Assembly: GCA_016780605.1 (NCBI GenBank)
Contig: JADHLS010000012.1
Coordinates: 1-18,790 of the forward strand
Origin: Reyranella sp.
GTDB lineage: Bacteria; Pseudomonadota; Alphaproteobacteria; Reyranellales; Reyranellaceae
Reading direction: 5' to 3'
Length of the DNA stretch: 18,790 nt
Position numbers and translations under genes: made by a program. The notes under the pieces are model-generated. The model worked only from the letters and a program-made list of their open reading frames with translations. It was not told where the DNA came from and searched no databases. Each line of letters starts with the position of its first letter. Within the stretch, counting starts at the first letter, position 1. This document shows positions 16,030 through 18,790 of this stretch, one piece after another.

Positions 16030-16959
16030 TCAGGTGAAGTGCGGCATGACATCGGAGACAAGGAGCTCGCGGCTCTCGACGTCGTGCAGTCCGTCGCTGT
16101 GGATCATCAGATCGATGCCGGCGTCCCGGTATTGCCCCATCAGGTCGATGGCCTGGGACACCGTGCCGACGAAGCCGGGCGACGTCCCGCGGGGCACCAG
16201 GCGCTCGCGCTTGGCCGCCAGGGCTGCCTCGTCTCGAGCCAGCATCCAGCGCAGGACGAGGGTCTTTTCGATCCTGTCGTAATCGCGAACCAGGTCGTCG
16301 CAATGCTGGCGCAGCACGGCGTGCTTGTGCCGTGTCTCCGCAACGTCGCTGCGGGCGAGGTTGCTGGCATCGGCCAGGCGCGCGACGGCGCGCAAGGTCA
16401 TCTGTTCGCCGCCACCCGCTATCATCACCGGAGGCGGCTTCTGTACCGGCTTGGGCTCGAGGATGGCGTCCTCGACCTGGAAGTAGCGGCCATGGAAGGT
16501 CGTGCGCGGCTCGGTCCACATCTTCAGGATCAGCTCGACCGCTTCTTCCATCTGCCGGATGCGGGTTGCCGCCTTGGGCGGAAACGCCCAGCCGTATTGC
16601 CGGTATTCATCCTCGAAGAAGCCGGCGCCGATACCGAGCGTCAGGCGGCCCCGGCTGATGATATCGACGCTGGCCGCGATCTTGGCGAGAAGCGCGGGAT
16701 TGCGATAACCGACCGCGGTCACGAGGGTGGCAAGGCGGATGCGGCGGGTGGCGGCGGCGAGCCCGGCCAGCACGGTCCAGCCTTCGAGGATAGGTTCCTG
16801 GGGCGGCCCAACGCCGGGAATCTGGATCATGTGATCCATCACCGAGAACCAGGTGAAGCCGTGGTCTTCCGCCCACTGCGCCTTCGCCCTGGTCGTTTCG
16901 AATATCTCGGCCGGATCGGGAGAGTCGAGCCAGGACGCGTGGTGAATGCCGAACTTCAT
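16030..16959 (-). CDS. LLM-class flavin-dependent oxidoreductase (luciferase-like)
   Basis: A 309-residue TIM-barrel protein of the bacterial luciferase-like family, which uses reduced FMN or F420. Marks are AEDHGFTWFSVMDHM near 30-44, ATRRIRLATLVTAVGYRNPALLAK, DIISRGRLTLGIGAGFFEDEYRQYG (conserved LGIGAG core) and KPPPVMIAGGGEQMTLR. Sequence alone does not decide between flavin monooxygenase and F420-dependent reductase. The ATG at 16959 shares a base with the DnaE2 stop (TGATG), so it is translated from the dnaE2 message. An open frame upstream to 17214 is only a shadow of dnaE2. This placement behind a mutagenic polymerase is unusual and no functional link is evident. Confidence 0.9.
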   Translation of the reverse strand: MKFGIHHASWLDSPDPAEIFETTRAKAQWAEDHGFTWFSVMDHMIQIPGVGPPQEPILEGWTVLAGLAAATRRIRLATLVTAVGYRNPALLAKIAASVDIISRGRLTLGIGAGFFEDEYRQYGWAFPPKAATRIRQMEEAVELILKMWTEPRTTFHGRYFQVEDAILEPKPVQKPPPVMIAGGGEQMTLRAVARLADASNLARSDVAETRHKHAVLRQHCDDLVRDYDRIEKTLVLRWMLARDEAALAAKRERLVPRGTSPGFVGTVSQAIDLMGQYRDAGIDLMIHSDGLHDVESRELLVSDVMPHFT

Positions 16960-18790
16960 CAATGGAAATCCCGTGACGCGATCTTGATCTTGGGCCGGTC
17001 GAGATGGATGCGGCTGCGGTCGTAGCCAGCCTTGGGGGATTTGGAGGCGGCCGCGGGTTTCTTGACGCGATGGCGTGTGGCGTTGGCCTCGGGAACCGGC
17101 AGATGTGCGCGCGGGTCGGGTCGGTCGGTGCGCACCTGGTCGCCGCGGCCATGGGTCAGACGGAAGTCCTCGTCGATCTCCGAAATGGAATCGAGCTCGG
17201 CCGACCAGTCCCATAGCTCCTCGGCGACGAGATGGATTACCAAGCCTTCACGTTGCACGAAACCGCGCACGGCGAGCAGGCGCGAGCCCATGACGATGCG
17301 GCGGTGGGCCTCGAAGACCTTGGGCCAGACCACGAGGTTGGCGATGCCGTGCTCATCCTCAAGGGTGACGAACACGACACCCGAGGCGGTGCCCGGCCGC
17401 TGGCGCACCAAAACAAGTCCGGCCAGGACGAACTCGTCCTCGTTCCGGGACTCCTTCAGCACCTCCGTCGGCGACACGCCGCGTTCGGCAAGGCGCGGCC
17501 GCAGCAGCTTCAGGGGATGGGAGCGCAGGGACATGGAGATCGAGCCGTAATCGTCGACCACCTGTTCGCCGAGCGTGAGTGACGGCAGGGCGACCCTGGG
17601 TTCGAGGTCGCGCAGCTCCTGCGGACCATGGAGGGGGCCATCGAGCAGCGGCAGATGGGCGTCGGAGAAACCGCGCACGGCCCATAGCACGTCGCGGCGC
17701 GACAGGCCGAGCGAGGCGAACGCGTCGGCGCGGGCCAGGGCCACGATCTGGCGTTTGTTGAGACCGGAGCGGCGCCACAGGTCGGCCGGATCGCGATAGG
17801 GCTCGGTGCGGCGTTCGATCATGCGTTTGACGTCGTCCTCGGCGAGGCCGGTGACCTGGCGCAGACCCAACCGCAAGGCGCAGCGGTTGCTGGCGCTTGG
17901 CTCCAGGGTGCAATCCCAGTCGCTGGCATTGACGTCCGGCGGCCGTACCTCGACGCCGTTTTCGCGGGCGTCGTGCACGAGCTGGGCGGGGGCATAGAAG
18001 CCCATCGGCTGGGAGTTGAGCAAAGCGGCGGCGAAGACCTCGGGGTAGTAGTGTTTCACCCACGAGGAATCGTAGACCAGGATGGCGAAGCTGGCGGCGT
18101 GGCTTTCCGGGAAGCCGTATTCGCCGAAGCCCTCGATCTGCTTGAAGCAGCGCTCGGCGAACTCGCGCTCGTAGCCGTTGCCCACCATGCCCTCGATGAA
18201 ATCGCTCTTGAGCTTGTGGATCGTGCCGGCCCGGCGGAAGGTCGCCATGGCGCGTCTGAGCTTGTCAGCCTTCTCCGGCTTGAAGCCCGCGCAATCGATG
18301 GCGATCTGCATCGCCTGCTCCTGGAACAGCGGCACGCCCAGGGTGCGTTTCAGGATGTTGTAGAGCTCCGGCTTGGGATAGGTGACCTTGCTGGGGTCGG
18401 CCCGGTTCTTGAGATAGGGATGGACCATGCCGCCCTGGATGGGGCCGGGCCGCACGATCGCCACCTCGACGACGAGGTCGTAATACTTGCGCGGCTTCAG
18501 CCTCGGCAACATCGACATCTGCGCCCGGCTTTCGACCTGGAACACGCCGACGGATTCGGCCTTGCACAGCATGTCGTAGACGGCAGGATCCTCGTCCGTC
18601 ATGCCGAGAGTCTTGCGTTCGCCGTAATGCTTCTCGATCAGGTCGAAGCTCTTGCGCAGGCAGGTCAGCATGCCGAGCCCCAGCACGTCGACCTTGTAGA
18701 TATTGAGCGCGTCGAGATCGTCCTTGTCCCATTCGATGACGGTGCGGTCGTCCATCGCCGCGTTCTGGATGGGGATCAGCTCGTCGAGGC
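16959..18790 (-). CDS. dnaE2: Error-prone DNA polymerase DnaE2/ImuC, C-terminal part (5' end beyond window)
   Basis: About 610 residues of a C-family polymerase; the gene runs off the right edge (frame open to base 18790). The visible part starts just before [22 protein letters not shown], shown here in its first segment, which includes the third catalytic Asp (KVDVLGL). Further on are [48 protein letters not shown], a helix-hairpin-helix region ([12 protein letters not shown]...), an OB-fold ([15 protein letters not shown]... onward), a basic tail and the diagnostic ending SRDFH. The PHP domain and first two catalytic Asp residues lie outside. DnaE2 does translesion synthesis in SOS mutagenesis with ImuA and ImuB, which in most alphaproteobacteria lie upstream of it, so they are expected just beyond the window. 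Its stop overlaps the LLM oxidoreductase start. Confidence 0.95.
   Translation of the reverse strand, partial: LDELIPIQNAAMDDRTVIEWDKDDLDALNIYKVDVLGLGMLTCLRKSFDLIEKHYGERKTLGMTDEDPAVYDMLCKAESVGVFQVESRAQMSMLPRLKPRKYYDLVVEVAIVRPGPIQGGMVHPYLKNRADPSKVTYPKPELYNILKRTLGVPLFQEQAMQIAIDCAGFKPEKADKLRRAMATFRRAGTIHKLKSDFIEGMVGNGYEREFAERCFKQIEGFGEYGFPESHAASFAILVYDSSWVKHYYPEVFAAALLNSQPMGFYAPAQLVHDARENGVEVRPPDVNASDWDCTLEPSASNRCALRLGLRQVTGLAEDDVKRMIERRTEPYRDPADLWRRSGLNKRQIVALARADAFASLGLSRRDVLWAVRGFSDAHLPLLDGPLHGPQELRDLEPRVALPSLTLGEQVVDDYGSISMSLRSHPLKLLRPRLAERGVSPTEVLKESRNEDEFVLAGLVLVRQRPGTASGVVFVTLEDEHGIANLVVWPKVFEAHRRIVMGSRLLAVRGFVQREGLVIHLVAEELWDWSAELDSISEIDEDFRLTHGRGDQVRTDRPDPRAHLPVPEANATRHRVKKPAAASKSPKAGYDRSRIHLDRPKIKIASRDFH

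Overview
The window is about 18.8 kb of GC-rich, tightly packed chromosomal DNA. Start codons are often GTG and many genes overlap by 1-4 bases. Gene content fits a free-living alphaproteobacterium: a ligase-associated repair cluster, a DnaE2 mutagenic polymerase, several enoyl-CoA hydratase-like enzymes and a Tat-exported ABC binding protein. A Reyranella/Rhodospirillales-type source is my guess from overall flavour; nothing in the window proves it. I see no rRNA, tRNA, CRISPR array, transposase, phage gene or replication origin.

Left part (1-4508, + strand). The 3' end of a membrane glycosyltransferase is followed by a small four-helix SMR/EamA-type transporter, a pair typical of polyprenyl-phosphate sugar handling. 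Next come an enoyl-CoA hydratase/isomerase-family gene and a three-gene ABC importer (Tat-exported binding protein, ATPase, permease) whose genes overlap end to start. A 150-bp nested palindrome made of four REP-like units fills the gap to the next, convergent gene.

Middle (4509-7767). A second enoyl-CoA hydratase-family gene (- strand) is divergent from a MaoC-type hydratase. The 238-bp gap between them carries a 16-bp tandem repeat and an inverted repeat that look like a regulator site. A ChaC-type gamma-glutamylcyclotransferase follows MaoC, then an EamA/DMT permease.

Right part (7777-18790). On the minus strand an operon runs exonuclease (MBL/beta-CASP), ATP-dependent DNA ligase, DUF2252 protein, moaA. 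The Lhr-like helicase is head-to-head with the exonuclease. Together exonuclease, ligase and helicase are three of the four members of the known ligase-associated DNA damage response cluster. The fourth, the PdeM phosphoesterase, is absent from this window, and a VapBC toxin-antitoxin pair sits directly after the helicase. A minus-strand operon then carries the C-terminal half of DnaE2 (cut by the window edge) overlapping an LLM-class flavin oxidoreductase. The right half is therefore a DNA-repair and mutagenesis neighbourhood with a stress module in the middle. The two features most worth following are the REP-like element and the DUF2252 protein, whose kinase-like motifs appear in permuted order.
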